A stretch of DNA of 64,000 nt from Romanomermis culicivorax (taxonomy: Eukaryota > Nematoda > Enoplea > Mermithida > Mermithidae): assembly GCA_963922205.1 (NCBI GenBank), contig CAWUHX010000120.1, positions 124,001-188,000 on the forward strand, in the 5' to 3' direction. The notes beneath the pieces were generated by a model. The model worked only from the letters and a program-made list of their open reading frames with translations. It searched no databases and was not told where the DNA came from. Positions 32,601-40,659 of this stretch are shown here, one piece after another; positions within the stretch are counted from its first letter, which is position 1, and each line of letters starts with the position of its first letter. The position numbers and the translations under genes were made by a program.

Positions 32601-35600
32601 TACAGGTTGAGCCTATGTGAGTCTGGCAGCTAGTTTTATAGTTAGAAGTGTGCCCCAAAACTTTTGCATTGTCCTTTTCATAAACCCAAATGTTAGTCTT
32701 CTACAGTAAGCCCACACCTACCTAACAAACATACAAATAAAATAAAATATTAACAAAAACGAAGTAAAGTTCTCGTTCATCGACGCTGAAGTAACGAAGA
32801 AGGAATAGAAAATAAAAAATGGAACATGGACGATACACAGCATAGTGTTAGGTAGATTCATCATCTGTCCACTTACTGGCTTCTTAACAGGCGTACGGCG
32901 TACCGACGCCGGAAGTAATTCAGTTATCTCAACAAATGTGGAAAAATAGTGCACCCAATTGCATTTATGACTTGTTACAAAACGCTCAAAACTCGGACTT
33001 TTTGGGACAGGTAAATAGGTGGCAGGTGAGGGAGTCGAAAGAGAGGGTTCTTCGAAGAAAATGGGCAGAATTTCTGTGTAAAATTCGAAAAATTCATAGT
33101 CTTACAGTAAACGATTTTCACTATAGAAACATGGGGGAAGTGCTATGGAAGCCCCCCCCCCCCCCCAGAAATCGGCGACCACATGGCTAGCCATTGGGCG
33201 ATGCCCCCCCCCAGGATTTTCCAATCCAATGGCTAGCCATATGGTAGCCGTAGGAACCCCCATACTTTTGGTCGGAAAAATACTGAAAAATATCAATTTT
33301 TTGATCTAAAATGTCAATTTTTGAACAAAAAATGGTAAAAAATGTGAATTTTCTTGGCGCTGCGCGCCATTTTTCGATCTTTTTCGGGATAAATTACTAT
33401 TTTTTGAACTATTTTTCGGAGTTTCTTTTGTGAAAAAATCAAATTTTTTTCCTTAAGAGACCCCTCCGCCCAAAATTTTGGGAATTACTGACCACCGGCC
33501 CCAAAAAAGTCGCCCAACCCCCCCCCCCCAGACCTTAGGGCTCCGTTACATGTATGTATAGAAATTATTAAAACATGTTTACTGCCGAAAAATGACCCTT
33601 CATTCTCTATCCAAAAAATAATTTTTGTTCAGGGGATATGTAGGCAGGTGTGTTCTTACGGCTAAGCATATGGATAGCGATATGGTCAACGATATTTGAT
33701 CTTGCGCCCATTTGGCGGGCTTACGAGTATTTATAGCAGTCCACCATCCCCTGGGAGGTCTGTTTCCAGAGCACTTTGACCTTAACTAGCTGTATAGTTC
33801 TTACCATTTCTTCGGCTTTCGTCTCGTCGTCCACCGGATTTGGAGGAGCCGGTTCTATCTTGTTAATCCTGCTTTTACTGAATCCTTCTCGACCAATGGT
33901 GTCAATATTTAACGGCTGAAGCTGTACAACGTACAAAAGTAGCTTTCTTCGTAATCAATGTGTCCAAAAGTATCTCAGCGCTTACTCTCTCTTTCTTTGC
34001 GAGTTCATCTTCCTTTCGTTTAAATTCCTCTTCCTGTTTTTCTAGCTCAGATAGTTCTAATTTCAAGCGTTCTTTATCGGTCTAAAAATAGAATGAACCA
34101 GAATTTGAATGACAGAACGAATCAATACAAAAACCTCGAAGCCGTAATTCATCTTTACGTTGATTGGTGACTCCCCTCCAAGATTTGCCAATCACAGGGC
34201 TAAGATAGGCTGGGCATAGGATCATAGATGCAAATAGGGGTAATCATAGATGCACATAGGAGGTAGGGGATAAACCGTGGTACCTTAGATATCCGTGCAA
34301 TTCAGCTTCGTATCTGTGAGAGATCCGGCCAATTGGGAGGGGCAACCCATAGTTTAGGGCAAAAGGCTCAAAAAACCTTTTTTGCCAATTTTTGGGGCAA
34401 TAGGGTTTGGGGGATAACAGGATTTGGGTGAGGGATACCTCAAGTTGGGGAACCCTCTCCCAATCCCCGTGTATGGCCTGAAAGAGTCATATCCTCCAAG
34501 ACTTTTTTGAAGAAACATTTTTTGATAACTTCACCATTTGGTTTTTCTCCCTGACGCCTCCTATGAAAAGTCGAAGGACCGCTTCCTGGAAAGTTCTTGC
34601 CGTGCATGTCTGGACCCGCACCCATAAAAAAAGCTGCATAACCCCACCCAGGTTTCGAAGTTGTGTTACAGTGATTGAAACGTTTTAAAACGGATTGATT
34701 AGCGCCAATAATCGCTTGTGTATACTTCAGCAATAGCAACACTCGCAAGTTTCTGTTTGATTTCGCTCATTTTTTGTTGATGAGAAGTAACCGATTCTTT
34801 GAATTTGTCTTTTTCGCGCTGAGCTTCTTCCATCCTCTCCAAACGGGCTTGATGACGCCACCTGAACAAAGAAGCCGTGTCCACGTTGGGATGCGTGTCA
34901 TCTTCGTCGTCAGAAACCTGTCAACGAACTAGTGATAGAGCAAAATTTCAGTGTAATATCTTAGAATATGATTTGGAAATCACGTGTTTCCACCAACGTA
35001 CAAGACGTGCCGATACCGGCTCATTTTATATGCTGGTACAGGGCCGGTACTCGCACCCATAACTGAGCAATGTGCTGATATTTTCAGTCGGCTAGGAATA
35101 AACCACCTTTGATAAATCTGAGATAAACAGCGAAAATCATAACATCTCTGACAACTAAAATTCGAAAACCGGACAAACAACCCAAAAATTAGATTCTTTA
35201 ATCAAAAAGATTTTTTGTCAAACGACAAGACAATGTTTCCCAACAGTACGGGAACCGGTACATGGGACATCACAACGAACGAAAATATGTAACAATTAAA
35301 TCCAAGACCAATTAATAGAATACCATGCAGCTTTTGATAAAAAGTGCTTGGCTTATTCTTGGTAACTAACTGAAAGTGTTTGCAATAAAATTAAAGTGGC
35401 CGATCTTGAAAGAATTCGGCATTACCCTGACCAAATGCATGGTGTCAGGATTTAATAAGGGATCCAAATCCCGTAATTGTTATTTGATGTGGTGTTTTGA
35501 CTTTGAAAATCTAGACAGTCCACGCAGATAACTTCTTCATCCAAAAGCTAACTGAAATATCAGCACATTGCATTTCTTAAATCAGGCGGGGATTTTTCCA

Positions 35601-35785
35601 GGCTAAAAATCAAGTAACTGACTGTTTGATTGGATAAATTTTGTCTATAAGCGTCGACAAATTTTTGTACATGATCGATGAAATAATGAAGGAAAAAGTG
35701 TAAAATGGTATTCTGCACTAGAGCACATACGTACACGAAAAACACTTACCTCGATATGGTCCCATTTGTGGTAATCAACTGGCAT
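8486..35785 (-). CDS. cdc-37: CDC37 Hsp90 co-chaperone (complete gene, eight exons)
   Basis: CDC37 is the cytosolic co-chaperone that delivers protein kinases to Hsp90. The coding exons are 35785-35750, 34917-34726, 34081-33986, 33921-33805, 24135-23977, 23921-23800, 23727-23538 and 8683-8486. They join in frame to 369 residues, the length usual for nematode CDC37. The diagnostic N-terminus ([12 protein letters not shown], then [18 protein letters not shown]), the [10 protein letters not shown] segment, the HVAHQTI helix region, RLGPGGLDP and the C-terminal [10 protein letters not shown] are all present. All introns are GT-AG. Introns 4 (24136-33804) and 7 (8684-23537) are huge because of transposons; introns 3, 5 and 6 are 64, 55 and 72 nt. 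A TTCTATAG|C acceptor 10 nt before the ATG could be a spliced-leader site. No disabling change was found, so the gene is probably functional. Identity is very secure. Confidence 0.95.
8902..9475 (+). repeat. 5' LTR of the gypsy element
   Basis: Begins TGTTGTGGAGCG and ends CACGCACGACA. It aligns end to end with 20500-21074. Many differences are CG versus TG or CA. Confidence 0.95.
9481..9495 (+). promoter_or_regulatory. Candidate primer-binding site
   Basis: TGGTGACCGTACCAG starts 5 nt after the 5' LTR, where a tRNA primer-binding site is expected and usually begins TGG. The matching tRNA was not identified. Confidence 0.5.
9808..11397 (+). pseudogene. gag: gag of the gypsy element (one internal stop)
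   Basis: Encodes a Gag-like structural protein. One frame runs from 9808 to the TGA at 11395-11397 and is broken by a TGA at 10279-10281. The frame is open upstream to about 9688, so the true start may precede 9808. The middle part (from 10291) is a helical capsid-like region. The C-terminal third is rich in Arg, Asn and Gln and contains a knuckle-like [14 protein letters not shown] motif near 11137-11178, an alternative to the usual CCHC zinc knuckle. The next frame (pol) continues in the same phase after the stop, so Gag-Pol could be made by readthrough, or the stop may be a mutation. Confidence 0.8.
11434..15499 (+). pseudogene. pol: pol of the gypsy element: protease, RT, RNase H, integrase (degraded)
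   Basis: Domains in order: aspartic protease with LIDTGAQ near 11790-11810; reverse transcriptase from about 12700, with [10 protein letters not shown] and the catalytic VYFDDI at about 13195-13212; RNase H starting IQTDAS near 13645; integrase with an HHCC zinc region (HQGHRRTT ... CKTCQQ, 14440-14545) and D,D-E core residues (AIDIV near 14617, LSDQGSGF near 14791, NGMVERFNQ near 14890). In-frame stops lie at 12841, 13144 and 13606. A one-base frameshift near 15297-15303 moves the conserved C-terminal 'SRVKPYMP' segment to another frame that ends at 15499. It replicates the element by reverse transcription and integration when intact; this copy is defective. Confidence 0.92.
15985..18069 (+). 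CDS. Spliced 3' gene with DEDDy 3'-5' exonuclease-like domain
   Basis: Exon 1 (15985-16147, starting [11 protein letters not shown]) ends ACA|gtaagt and joins in phase to 16362 after tttttttag, giving a 214-nt intron. The frame runs to a TGA at 16553, while the adjacent frame (-1 shift near the A-run 16544-16549) stays open for 505 codons to 18069. Across the shift the protein resembles RNase D/WRN/MUT-7 type exonucleases: VLVGFDV (motif I position, but Lys where Glu is expected), [12 protein letters not shown] (motif II), VDIQIILE, then [12 protein letters not shown] matching YxxxD (motif III) near 17065-17105. The C-terminal 300 residues are unrecognised. It sits in the env position of the retrotransposon, but I see no signal peptide or membrane segment. 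The exonuclease call is by motif reading only, and activity is doubtful given the missing Glu. Confidence 0.6.
16148..16361 (+). other. Predicted intron in retrotransposon 3' gene
   Basis: The gtaagt donor and tttttttag acceptor bracket 214 nt. The flanking frames match in phase across the junction. This implies a spliced or subgenomic transcript from the element. Confidence 0.6.
18250..20151 (+). pseudogene. Second 3' gene: acidic N-terminus, Arg/Ser/Asp-rich middle (degraded)
   Basis: One reading frame continues from ATG 18250 past 20150 and is broken only by single stops: TAG 18652, TAG 19711, TGA 19828, TGA 20002, TGA 20041 and TGA 20149. The first 140 residues are Thr/Glu/Asp-rich. The middle (about 18940-19180) is packed with RD, RE and RS pairs ([23 protein letters not shown]), as in RNA-binding or nuclear proteins. 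A more ordered segment follows ([13 protein letters not shown] near 19670), then Lys/Arg-rich sequence. No family was recognised. It is possibly a nucleic-acid-binding accessory protein of the retrotransposon. Confidence 0.55.
20354..20510 (+). CDS. Small basic open frame before the 3' LTR
   Basis: Starts [20 protein letters not shown] just after a gtgtgtgtag acceptor-like sequence and runs into the polypurine tract and LTR. It is very Lys/Arg-rich. It could be a final exon of the upstream gene or chance; no splice join that keeps this frame was established. Confidence 0.25.
20485..20499 (+). promoter_or_regulatory. Polypurine tract
   Basis: An uninterrupted purine run AAAAGGGGGAGGAG lies immediately upstream of the 3' LTR start. 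It is the usual primer site for plus-strand DNA synthesis of LTR retrotransposons. Confidence 0.8.
20500..21074 (+). repeat. 3' LTR of the gypsy element
   Basis: Begins TGTTGTGGAGCG and ends CACGCACGACA, followed by the TSD catc. One base longer than the 5' LTR. Confidence 0.95.
21215..23537. other. Distal part of cdc-37 intron 7, no gene recognised
   Basis: 22160-22320 shares strings (tttgccgctcactgaa, ctgcgtcgatcatttcaaaat) with 54085-54215, so it is a dispersed repeat. 22410-22600 shows loose GGTTGATT-type repeats like those at 26390-27020. The remainder shows no coding or structural signal that I can support. Confidence 0.4.
23538..23727 (-). CDS. cdc-37: cdc-37 exon 7
   Basis: 190 nt encoding [13 protein letters not shown], a long charged helix, and [18 protein letters not shown]. 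The acceptor is caattag and the donor is GAG|gtcagt. The intron that follows holds the 12-kb retrotransposon. Confidence 0.94.
23800..23921 (-). CDS. cdc-37: cdc-37 exon 6
   Basis: 122 nt encoding [20 protein letters not shown] through SSFFS, plus two bases of a Lys codon completed in exon 7. The acceptor is gttttcag and the donor is AA|gttgat. Confidence 0.92.
23977..24135 (-). CDS. cdc-37: cdc-37 exon 5
   Basis: 53 codons including [16 protein letters not shown] and [15 protein letters not shown], the start of the Hsp90-binding middle domain. The acceptor is cttttaag. The donor GAA|gttggt is weak but gives the only phase-correct join. Confidence 0.92.
24136..25962. repeat. Mosaic of word-array elements in cdc-37 intron 4
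   Basis: Clusters of CCGTAC/GTACGG and TTGTACGA/TACAAAG words next to T- or A-runs (24350-24430, 24675-24840, 25375-25430) mark fragments of hAT-like elements. No element here has a matching TSD pair that I could find. No exon is recognised. Confidence 0.45.
25475..25688 (+). mobile_element. Possible hAT-like MITE (CAGGCCTG ends)
   Basis: The ends CAGGCCTGTAGGCAGG and CCTGGCTGCAGGCCTG are imperfect inverted repeats. The element sits in a TATATATA tract, but the right flank does not repeat it, so the TSD is unconfirmed. The interior includes a C14-type run. It resembles the element at 30130-30287. Confidence 0.4.
26390..27020 (+). repeat. Degenerate GGTTGATT-CCTGATT minisatellite
   Basis: About 630 bases of irregular repeats of (G)GTTGATTCCCTGATT-like units, with no constant period. 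Lies inside hAT-like element D. Confidence 0.7.
27041..28092 (+). pseudogene. Decayed multi-exon coding region, possibly hAT transposase
   Basis: Plausible exons: a segment ending IVQ|gtaagc (to 27187); 27377-27562 after ccacag ([20 protein letters not shown]...); 27626 onward after tttttag ([20 protein letters not shown]...), with a frame change near 27745; and a segment from 27908 after tttcag ([12 protein letters not shown]). Near 28020-28077 another frame reads [10 protein letters not shown] and NVVVERGF, which resembles the hAT C-terminal dimerisation motif (alanine/valine-ERxFS). Frame breaks between segments suggest decay. Identification rests on one short motif plus the hAT-type TSD of the surrounding element, so it is tentative. 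Confidence 0.35.
28444..28845 (+). mobile_element. Harbinger-like MITE, 402 bp
   Basis: The inverted ends AGGCCCTGCTATACTTCG and CGAAGTATAGCAGGGCCT are flanked by TAA on both sides (28441-28443, 28846-28848), fitting the 3-bp TWA duplication of PIF/Harbinger elements. The interior has several GC palindromes (gcgccagccggcgcc, ggcgccggccagcgcc). It is non-coding and nested inside hAT-like element D. Confidence 0.7.
28995..30129. repeat. Repeat mosaic in cdc-37 intron 4
   Basis: 29510-29540 and 29633-29660 repeat a 'cattctaaa.gctggaaaatgaattt' string. 29880-30030 is an inverted relative of family B sequence near 6460-6600, with a GC hairpin (accggagcggagcaccg, 29957-29973) and the ATGCATCTTTTC module. 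No exon is seen. Confidence 0.45.
30130..30287 (+). mobile_element. hAT-like MITE, 158 bp
   Basis: The ends CAGGGCCGTGCGCAG and TTGTGCACGGCCCTG are inverted repeats flanked by TATATATA on both sides (30122-30129, 30288-30295). It contains a long G run next to a C run (30241-30270). The flanks are a TA-rich tract, so the TSD is compatible but less decisive. Confidence 0.65.
30507..30733 (-). mobile_element. G-run MITE (family E), copy 3
   Basis: The CATACCTGTA and TACAGGTATT ends are flanked by a perfect 8-bp duplication cttcaaca (30499-30506, 30734-30741). It carries G-runs and the CTCCGACCAGTTGGGG subterminal string in the orientation opposite to copy 1. Confidence 0.85.
30734..32218. repeat. 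Repeat mosaic; partial family A copy and perfect palindrome
   Basis: 31640-32000 is half of an inverted family A hAT-like element (GC hairpin remnant near 31850, TTTGTGCTATTTGGCACAAA near 31913). 31735-31788 is an almost perfect palindrome with arms of about 23 bp built on TATTATCGCAGCAAATTTATAGA. The remainder is unassigned. Confidence 0.45.
32219..32950. repeat. Element with imperfect terminal inverted repeats
   Basis: Left-side GAGGTAACTGATTT and ACTTCCGGCGTCGGTAAGCCG (near 32230-32280) match, inverted, the right-side CGGCGTACCGACGCCGGAAGT and AATTCAGTTATCTC (near 32895-32935). The interior is non-coding. Ends and TSD are not resolved. Confidence 0.45.
33141..33556 (+). repeat. Dispersed repeat G, copy 1
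   Basis: Shares ACATGGCTAGCCATTGGG, 'ggctagccatat.gtagcc' and 'caaaaaatggt.aaaaat' with 36044-36425. Contains C-runs at both ends and a GC hairpin ggcgctgcgcgcc at 33353-33365. Confidence 0.6.
33805..33921 (-). CDS. cdc-37: cdc-37 exon 4
   Basis: 39 codons from [20 protein letters not shown] to KAEEM, the conserved linker after the coiled coil. The acceptor is gtacag and the donor is ATG|gtaaga. It is followed by the 9.7-kb TE-filled intron 4. Confidence 0.93.
33986..34081 (-). CDS. cdc-37: cdc-37 exon 3
   Basis: 32 codons of charged coiled coil ([10 protein letters not shown] ... LAKKER). The acceptor is atttttag and the donor is AGA|gtaagc. A 64-nt intron follows. Confidence 0.92.
34130..34680. 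other. cdc-37 intron 2, non-coding with G-rich segment
   Basis: 34310-34475 is a G-rich, loosely inverted sequence (ccggccaattgggaggggc ... caagttggggaaccctctccc) that resembles the G-run MITE layout but lacks its ends. No exon is seen. Confidence 0.35.
34726..34917 (-). CDS. cdc-37: cdc-37 exon 2
   Basis: 64 codons beginning [18 protein letters not shown], with the kinase-binding N-terminal domain and the start of a Lys/Glu-rich coiled coil. The acceptor is ttgacag and the donor is GAA|gtatac. The intron 1 side is 832 nt. Confidence 0.93.
35750..35785 (-). CDS. cdc-37: cdc-37 exon 1
   Basis: Encodes [12 protein letters not shown] (12 codons, phase 0 end) followed by the donor gtaagt. This is the conserved CDC37 N-terminal start, so the ATG at 35785 is chosen with confidence. 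Confidence 0.93.
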
Positions 35786-36043
35786 ATTGAATTGCTATAG
35801 AAGGTAAAACAATAAATATCTAATGAAATGAGTGAAAAATTTTCATCTGCCAAGTGCGAAGTCAATACTCGTAAACAATGGTAAGAATCGTACACAAGCA
35901 GCAATGAAAATCTGTAGGCTTGTCGACCGAATTTTAACTAAACCTCAATCAACCTCAACTTTGTCAAGAATAGAGATACATTAATTTTGCCCAGTTGGCT
36001 GCGTCTTAGAACAAACCATAAACATGTAATTGGGAAGGAAAGT
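35786..36043 (-). promoter_or_regulatory. 5' region of cdc-37
   Basis: Immediately upstream of the ATG on the minus strand is ACCTTCTATAG|CAATTCAAT, a good acceptor that could be used for spliced-leader addition or a 5' UTR intron. No core promoter element can be supported. Confidence 0.3.
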
Positions 36044-36425
36044 GCCATTGTAACGTCCCCAAAAAAAATCGTCGGCCACATGACTAGCCATTGGGTAATC
36101 CCCCCCCCTTAGGACTTTCCAATCCTACGGCTAGCCATATAGTAGCCATAAGAACCCCCATACTTTTCGTCGGAAAATAGTGAAAAACATCAATTCTTTT
36201 GATGAAAAAATGTCAATTTCTGAACAAAAAATGGTCAAAAATATCAATTTTCTCAGCATTTCGCGCCATGACATTTTTCTACCTTTTTTGAATTCTTGGG
36301 TATAAAATCGATTTTTTTCCTCCATGGGTCATCAAAATTCTGTGGAATCGATAGCCCTGGCCCCAAAACGGTTGCCTTACCCCCAGAACCTCAGGGCTCC
36401 TACGGAATAAATAGATTCATGCTCG
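36044..36425 (+). repeat. Dispersed repeat G, copy 2
   Basis: Diverged copy of 33141-33556, with CACATGACTAGCCATTGGG, a C-run, 'ggctagccatatagtagcc' and the hairpin remnant near 36253. Confidence 0.6.
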
Positions 36426-36710
36426 CCTTCAAAAGTCATTATCGATGTGGTATGAGGTCAAACACTTACATCCAGGGTTTTTGAGCAAAGTGCACCGTTT
36501 TTGTGGTCGTGCAGAAAAATTTGTGGAAATCTTCTGCGAAGAACAGAAATTTTTGATTGAGAAGTTGTCGAAGTTTGGGTGCATCTATTGTTGGAATCAA
36601 TAGAAAAATTGTATTTTACGGCCTTTTGCAAGTTAATTCCAAAATTTTCCTGCTTGCCATATACTTCTTGATTTTTAATCTTGGTCATTTCTAAGTTCTC
36701 ATACTCAGAT

Positions 36711-37010
36711 TTTTTCGCACAGGCCAGGTTGCAATGTGCAACTCGGGGAAAAATTCTGGTTGCACAGATAGATTTTAGCTTGCTGACTCTAAAATCAGTA
36801 AATTAGCTTAACTTAATCGGAAAAACCACCAAAAGGTAGTTTTCCTCTATTTCATTCGTAGGTTTCAGGGTTTTAAAAATCGAGAAAAATCGTTTTCATT
36901 ATGTAACACGATTCATCTGAGTTTGTCAATCTTCGATATTTCGTTTGCACTTGAATTATTATGGGCATATGAAAATTAATTATCCAGCATTGGAGTCCGA
37001 AAAATTTTCC
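36711..37010 (+). repeat. Repeat R1, partial copy
   Basis: GTTGCAATGTGCAAC and GTTGCACAG words are followed by the R1 interior (ctctaaaatcag, cggaaaaaccacc). A GC hairpin ccgacgctgcgcgctgg lies at 37008-37024. Confidence 0.55.
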
Positions 37011-37024
37011 GACGCTGCGCGCTG

Positions 37025-38215
37025 GAAAGAGAGTTATGTCGTCGGTATAAATGTCCGTTGTCGAGCTTGTAGGAAATCCGGATTATTGCGCTCCAGATTT
37101 TTGTTCATTCTGCCGTATTCAGCACTATCTGACCTAATATTCAAAAGCTTTATTTCCGCCGATAATTTTCACAAACTACTGACGAATAGAACATTAGAAT
37201 GCAAAACAAGCTCGTGCATATAAATGATCGACCTGGGGCATTTTGCAGTGAAAAGGCACTTATGAAAAATATTGAAATAACTTTTTTGAAAAATAACAAT
37301 CAACCTGAAGAAATTTGGATCGGGTAGCTACGCACAAAATTTGCTTTGCCCAGGTATGTCTATAAATCTTCAGCTCTAATCACAGAAATGACAGCAGCAA
37401 CTTATTAATTTTGCTCAATCAATCTAAAATAATGCTTTTGAGCTACAAAAACAGATACTTTCTATGATTTTCTTAGCAGTCTAAAATTTTCGCTCATTTC
37501 ACATTATTTTTCGAATGACTTAAACTTCGAACGGAAAAAATTTTTGTGTGCGGAAAAAATTTTGGGTCATTTCCGCCCGGTGCGGATGAAGGCGTGCTTA
37601 AAAAACCATGAGTACACTTATGGTTAACGAGTGAGAAAAGTGTTTTTGCTTGCTGAGTAACAAACATAACAAAATGTTATGCAATGTTGGCTGCCGTTTG
37701 TAAATGTGCAAATGGGTCATGTACAAAAAAAAACCTGGTAAAAAGAGTAGAAATTTTCGAAAACTACTTTAATGAAGCTTTTGAATTCATTTTACGTTGT
37801 GAAAAAAACAATCGCTTCAAAAAGTTTAGAAAAATGACGTGTTGATCTTTCTCAAAAAATTTGTCAACGAAAAAATGCGGATCTTCATTAAATATAAAGA
37901 TAAAATATTGAAGATTACCAATTAAAACATCGGGTAAAAATTTTTAAGATGATGAAAAATATAAAAACTATTAAAGATTAAATGGTAAGTGAAGGTAGAC
38001 ATGCTAAAAGCCGCGCCTGAGCTCGGTATAAAGAAAATTTTGTGACTTGAACCTTCTAAAATGTGCACCAAATGCGTATTTTCTATTTGGGGAAAACTAT
38101 GTTGCCAGTAGGAAGACCTGAGCAATATTTTCAGTCAGCCAGAGTGCCGTCAACCAACTAAAAAACCAAAAACATCCGCTAGATATTAACTATTTTTCAC
38201 AAATTTGGTTAAAAT
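37025..38215. repeat. Repeat mosaic with family F segment
   Basis: 37535-37585 has CGGAAAAAATTT and GTGCGGA words. 37741-38100 is a family F copy ending with an inverted 'aaaatgtgcaccaaatgcgtatttt' module. No gene is recognised. Confidence 0.45.
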
Positions 38216-38800
38216 CAGTGGGTTTTTTTTGCCAAAAGCATGGTTTTTGGCTGGAATGGCACAAAAAATTTTGAGCGTTTGAGCCAATTGGCACAAATTT
38301 TTTGACTGATCTAAAACTAAATTTCCTTGATTTTTAGTCATTTCCGGGACTGAAAACGCAAAATTTTCTCGGCGCGAAGTGCCGAGTCAATTATTGACTA
38401 CTTTTATTTGTCTCGAACGCGAGCGAATTCCATCCAATTAGTGTTTCTGTATTATTGCAACAGACTTTGAGATTGTCAATAACTGGTGAATGAATAGAAA
38501 TTTTTAACTTTGATTTGATTTGATTTACTAGTTGAAAATAAATGAGAGCAAATATGAAAATCGAGAGTATCACGATGAAACATTGAACATTTTAAGATTG
38601 AACAAAAGTAAGAAAATAACGCAAAGATAGCGAGAAAAAAACATGAAAAATTGGAAAAGGTTGAAAAACGGAAATTTCAGCGGGATTATGAACCGAAATT
38701 TTCGTTTTTGTAGTTTGATCCAAACAGAAAAGTTGAAATTGATACACGATTTTCCAACCAAAAATTTACGCGACGCAATTTATAGACATCCCTAATTTAA
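38216..38800 (+). mobile_element. hAT-like family A, degraded copy
   Basis: The left end CAGTGGGTTTTTTTTGCC is followed by GTGCCA/TGGCACA words, a hairpin cggcgcgaagtgccg at 38369-38383 and interior sequence matching 7390-7600. The right end is not found. Confidence 0.55.
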
Positions 38801-38844
38801 TCTTTACATCCTTTTTAGTATGAAGAAATTCGTTGCCGAATGAA

Positions 38845-39280
38845 TGAATGAAATATTTTATTACCTGTCAAAAGAAAAATGACAAAACTGTTATCAAACA
38901 AGAGGGAAAAAAGGCACACAAAAAAAACATGTTGGGGAATTAGAAAACTCTTTAATGGTTAGTTTTGATGAAAGAAGGATGAGAAAACGTAAAAAACGAA
39001 TTACAATAAACATAATGTGACAAGTAAAAGGAAGTGCAAGTTGCAATTTTGTAACAGGCTAACGCGTCCCCCCAAGATACTTTGAAAAATCAATTTTGGT
39101 AATTTCAATTTTGAAAATGTGTAAATTGGAAGAACCGAGAACTTCATTTGGAAGTTTATACCAGATGTTAATATATCTATTTGAAAAATCGTAAAGCCTT
39201 GTATTCATTTTTGCCTTGCCAGTTTTTAACTTATAATAATTTTTACGGCGGATGGACTCAACAGCTTTTTTCCATAATCG
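38845..39280 (-). pseudogene. LINE ORF2 C-terminus and 3' UTR
   Basis: On the minus strand an open segment of about 75 codons reads RLYDFSNRYINIWYKLPNEV and ends KYLGGTR-stop near 39064. This resembles the C-terminus of non-LTR retrotransposon ORF2 proteins (FSNRxxxxWNxLP pattern). The 3' UTR runs leftward to a (TTCA)n-type tail near 38845-38860. It is 5'-truncated, as is usual for LINEs. Confidence 0.6.
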
Positions 39281-39399
39281 ACCATTTTTCAGGAATTCTA
39301 TTTAAATTGAGGCAAATTTCTTTGAGCTTAGGCATCCCTTTGAAGAAAATTTTTTTGATGGTTTCCTGTCCGGAGATGCATTTTATGCGTTGTAGAATC

Positions 39400-40170
39400 G
39401 AAAATTGTTGAAATTTTCTGGCGCTCGGCGCACAATTTTAATTATTTAATAAATTTTATATATTCCAGTGAGCGGTTAGAAAATGTTATTAATGATAATT
39501 AAAATAATCAAAACAATTTTGAAAATTAGAATAAGTTAATAATTAAGATCTATAAGCTAATGCTTATAGATTTTAATTATCAAGATATTATGGATAAATG
39601 TTTGATCCTGTGTTGTTTTTTTGAGAATTTGACGAAAAGCGAGATTTTTCTCGGTGATTTTCCCAATATCTTTTTGTGGTCCTTAAAAAGATTTTGACAT
39701 TTGCGTGATAAAAACATTTTGCGTCCAAGTGGGAATTCTTGCTGATTGAAGAATCGAAATTCTTGATTGCTTCCTAGTTTTTGAATTGTAGTCTGCCCCA
39801 CCGAAAATTCATTGAATTCACTGACAAATTAAAGCTTCTGTCTAGGAATAAAAGTTGAAAAGGTTCATTCTCCAGCGTTCTAGAATATCAAAATCCTAGA
39901 AACATTTTCGGCACTAAGCGCCGAACAAGTTACTCATACCAATCTTTACATTTGCTCTTCAAAACTCAGAAAATTTGGTTTTAAAAGCCTAAAACCGAGG
40001 CAAATCGAATGAAATCGGAGAAAACTATCTCCTGGTTTGTTTTTTCCGATAAAATTAAGCTAATTTATTGCTTTTAGAGTGAACAACCAAAAATTTATCA
40101 GTGCAATCAAGATTTTTTTCAAAGTTGCACATTGAAACCTAGCCTTTGCGGGAAAAAAGCCCAGTGGACA
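39400..40170 (-). repeat. Repeat R1, inverted copy
   Basis: Reverse-complement relative of 1-760: the 'cttgctgattgaag' and 'ccgataaaattaagc' strings, and TTGCAC words at 40080-40135. The right end GGGAAAAAAGCCCAGTG is at 40151-40167. Confidence 0.6.
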
Positions 40171-40284
40171 AGTTCAAACTTTTGTGTCAGATTGTCAGCT
40201 GTTCAGAATCAGTTTTAAAATTTTATTTTTCATTGTTATTTTTCTATCAAAGTTTACTGTTTGATTTACTTGTTAAGTAGTTGA

Positions 40285-40625
40285 TGATGATGATGATTTT
40301 ATTCACAACGGAGCTAAGCAATGTTAGGAGGATAAATAAAAATAAATAACTTAATTAAATACGGAATAAATATGCAGTATTTAACGAATATGCTGTGCTT
40401 GGTCCAAAAGCATTGTATAGCTCTTACAGTAGACCAAAATTGCATTTAACCAAATTAAAGTGAAAAATTTTACTATTTCTATAGATGTAATTATCGATTC
40501 AGGATGTTTATTCCAGATAGAAATCACTCTATTCGCAAAAAAAAATTTGGTTCACAATATCAGTGCTTGAAATATCTGTTTTTAACTTCCAAATGTGGCT
40601 GGACCGGGTCTGAGAATGTGTAATG
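40285..40625 (-). pseudogene. LINE 3' fragment with (CAT)n tail
   Basis: The minus strand reads FANRVISIWNKHPESIITSI near 40480-40545, again the LINE ORF2 C-terminal pattern. It is followed by an AATAAA at about 40300 and a (TCA)n tail at 40285-40297. The same tail sequence occurs in plus orientation at 41545-41600. Confidence 0.55.
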
Positions 40626-40659
40626 GTGCAGAAATCACTCAATTTTATGTCTTTTATGG

